Made by a program: the position numbers and the translations under genes. A DNA stretch of 64,000 bases from Anadara kagoshimensis. Taxonomy: Eukaryota > Mollusca > Bivalvia > Arcoida > Arcidae. Positions 63,030 to 64,000 of the stretch are shown piece after piece (within the stretch, counting starts at the first letter, position 1; every line of letters begins with the position of its first letter). Below the pieces are notes generated by a model. That model saw only the letters and a program-made list of their open reading frames with translations. It ran no database searches and was not told the origin of the DNA. The DNA is taken from assembly GCA_021292105.1 (NCBI GenBank), contig CM037870.1, forward strand, positions 9,831,558 to 9,895,557, given 5' to 3'.

Positions 63030-64000
63030 ATGGCTGAATCAAGCATTGCCATGATAAAGTCAGAGGAAGATTTCTCTATGAAAATGACTGAATCTAGATT
63101 CACTACAAAAAATTCAGATGATTTCTCCATAAAAACATCTGAATCAGGTGTTACGTCAGAAATGTCGGACTCCGAGGATGTCACTGACAAGATGACTGCA
63201 TCACATATCACAGGAGTACCAGCAGAGCGGGAGGAAGTCTCCATGATGATGACCGAGTCTGGTGTCGTACTTGTAGAAAGTGATGAGGAAGATCAAGTAG
63301 ATATACCTGAATCGGACACATCTCTGATAGATCAGGACAATAGTTATATAAATAGAACTGATGATGAACTACATACTGTGATGAATGATGCTTTACAAGG
63401 TCTAGATAGAGAAGGATTAATCAAATTTAATTTTCAAGAAAATCATAAATTACCGGTACCTACAAAACCAAAACCACATATTTGTACTGAATGTGGCCGA
63501 GGATTCGACAAGAAGTCCCGCCTAGAACGTCATATGGTAACACACTCATCTGAAAAACCATTTGCTTGTGATGAATGTGGTAAAGCTTTTGGGTATAAAG
63601 ACAGTTTAAGAAAGCACATGCTGCAGCACACAGGAAGCCTACCTTATAGCTGTACTCTCTGTAATAAAAAGTTCCCCTATCAGAGTAAACTTACTGCACA
63701 CATGTGGACACATTCAGAGGAAAAACGACCAAAGAAACACGTCTGTACGTATTGTTTTAAAATGTTTACAGACAGAAAAGATTTAAATTGTCATATCAGA
63801 ACTCATACAGGAGAGAAACCACATGAATGTGAGACTTGTGGTAAAAGATTTTCTCAGATGAGTAATTTACGGCGACATAGAGCGGTTCATTTAGGATTAC
63901 GACCACACGAGTGTTCGTTATGTGGATCTAAGTTTACAGAGAGAGGTAGTTTGAAGTCACACATGTTGATTCATACAGGAGAAAAACCTTATAAATGTGA
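63030..64000 (+). CDS. C2H2 zinc-finger protein 2 (cut by window end)
   Basis: Open from ATG 63030 (sequence ACCATGG, in-frame TAA just upstream) to the right edge without a break. Residues 1-145 are acidic and Ser/Thr/Met-rich with loosely repeated KMTES, KTSES and MMTES words, followed by VMNDALQGLDREGLIKFNF, a segment shared with gene 1 (VINSALDGLNKERLVKMNF). Then fingers: HICTECGRGFDKKSRLERHM, FACDECGKAFGYKDSLRKHM, YSCTLCNKKFPYQSKLTAHM, HVCTYCFKMFTDRKDLNCHI, HECETCGKRFSQMSNLRRHR, HECSLCGSKFTERGSLKSHM, and the start of a seventh. Linkers HTGEKPHEC and HTGEKPYKC are present. Probably a nuclear DNA-binding protein; target unknown. From 63771 on it is almost identical to gene 1, while upstream fingers are much more diverged. 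Confidence 0.9.
   Translation, partial: MAESSIAMIKSEEDFSMKMTESRFTTKNSDDFSIKTSESGVTSEMSDSEDVTDKMTASHITGVPAEREEVSMMMTESGVVLVESDEEDQVDIPESDTSLIDQDNSYINRTDDELHTVMNDALQGLDREGLIKFNFQENHKLPVPTKPKPHICTECGRGFDKKSRLERHMVTHSSEKPFACDECGKAFGYKDSLRKHMLQHTGSLPYSCTLCNKKFPYQSKLTAHMWTHSEEKRPKKHVCTYCFKMFTDRKDLNCHIRTHTGEKPHECETCGKRFSQMSNLRRHRAVHLGLRPHECSLCGSKFTERGSLKSHMLIHTGEKPYKC

Overview
The window looks like a piece of animal nuclear DNA, most likely from a mollusc and probably a bivalve. It is AT-rich, with short phase-0 exons separated by repeat-filled introns. It carries several tRNA-headed SINE families, many palindromic or TIR-bearing miniature elements, long minisatellites and a mariner relic. The species cannot be named from sequence alone.

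Four protein-coding loci are supported. (1) About 1-22.96 kb, minus strand: a gene for an ankyrin-repeat protein, built almost entirely from small phase-0 exons. Its 5' exon and start lie at 21.4-22.9 kb and its 3' end is beyond the left edge. Near its left end one 78-nt exon is repeated six times in tandem beside a divergent 90-nt copy, and a second exon (14.6-15.2 kb) carries five extra upstream pseudo-copies. (2) 25.2-29.9 kb, plus strand: a complete four-exon gene for a secreted PEBP-family protein. A degenerate mariner sits in its last intron. (3) 34.4-42.5 kb, plus strand: a second four-exon secreted PEBP gene with the same intron phases (0,0,1), so a tandem duplicate. Its introns have been inflated by two fold-back elements and long minisatellites. 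(4) 53.3-56.8 kb and 63.0 kb to the right edge, plus strand: two paralogous C2H2 zinc-finger genes. The first has about 21 fingers and three frame breaks. The second is cut by the window end.

The ankyrin gene and the first PEBP gene are head to head, about 2.3 kb apart. The stretches 30-34 kb, 42.5-53 kb and 57-62.7 kb have no recognisable genes. They hold SINEs, fold-back elements, minisatellites, a LINE reverse-transcriptase relic and miniature TIR elements.

The most unusual features are these: exon arrays in the ankyrin gene; minisatellites that appear to have grown from parts of dispersed elements; unrelated palindromes that share a GC-rich central core and a tail with TGACGTCA sites; hairpin modules with paired AGGTCA half-sites; a 1.64-kb fold-back element with a perfect 9-bp target duplication; and a near-identical tract between the two zinc-finger genes that starts right at a frame break.
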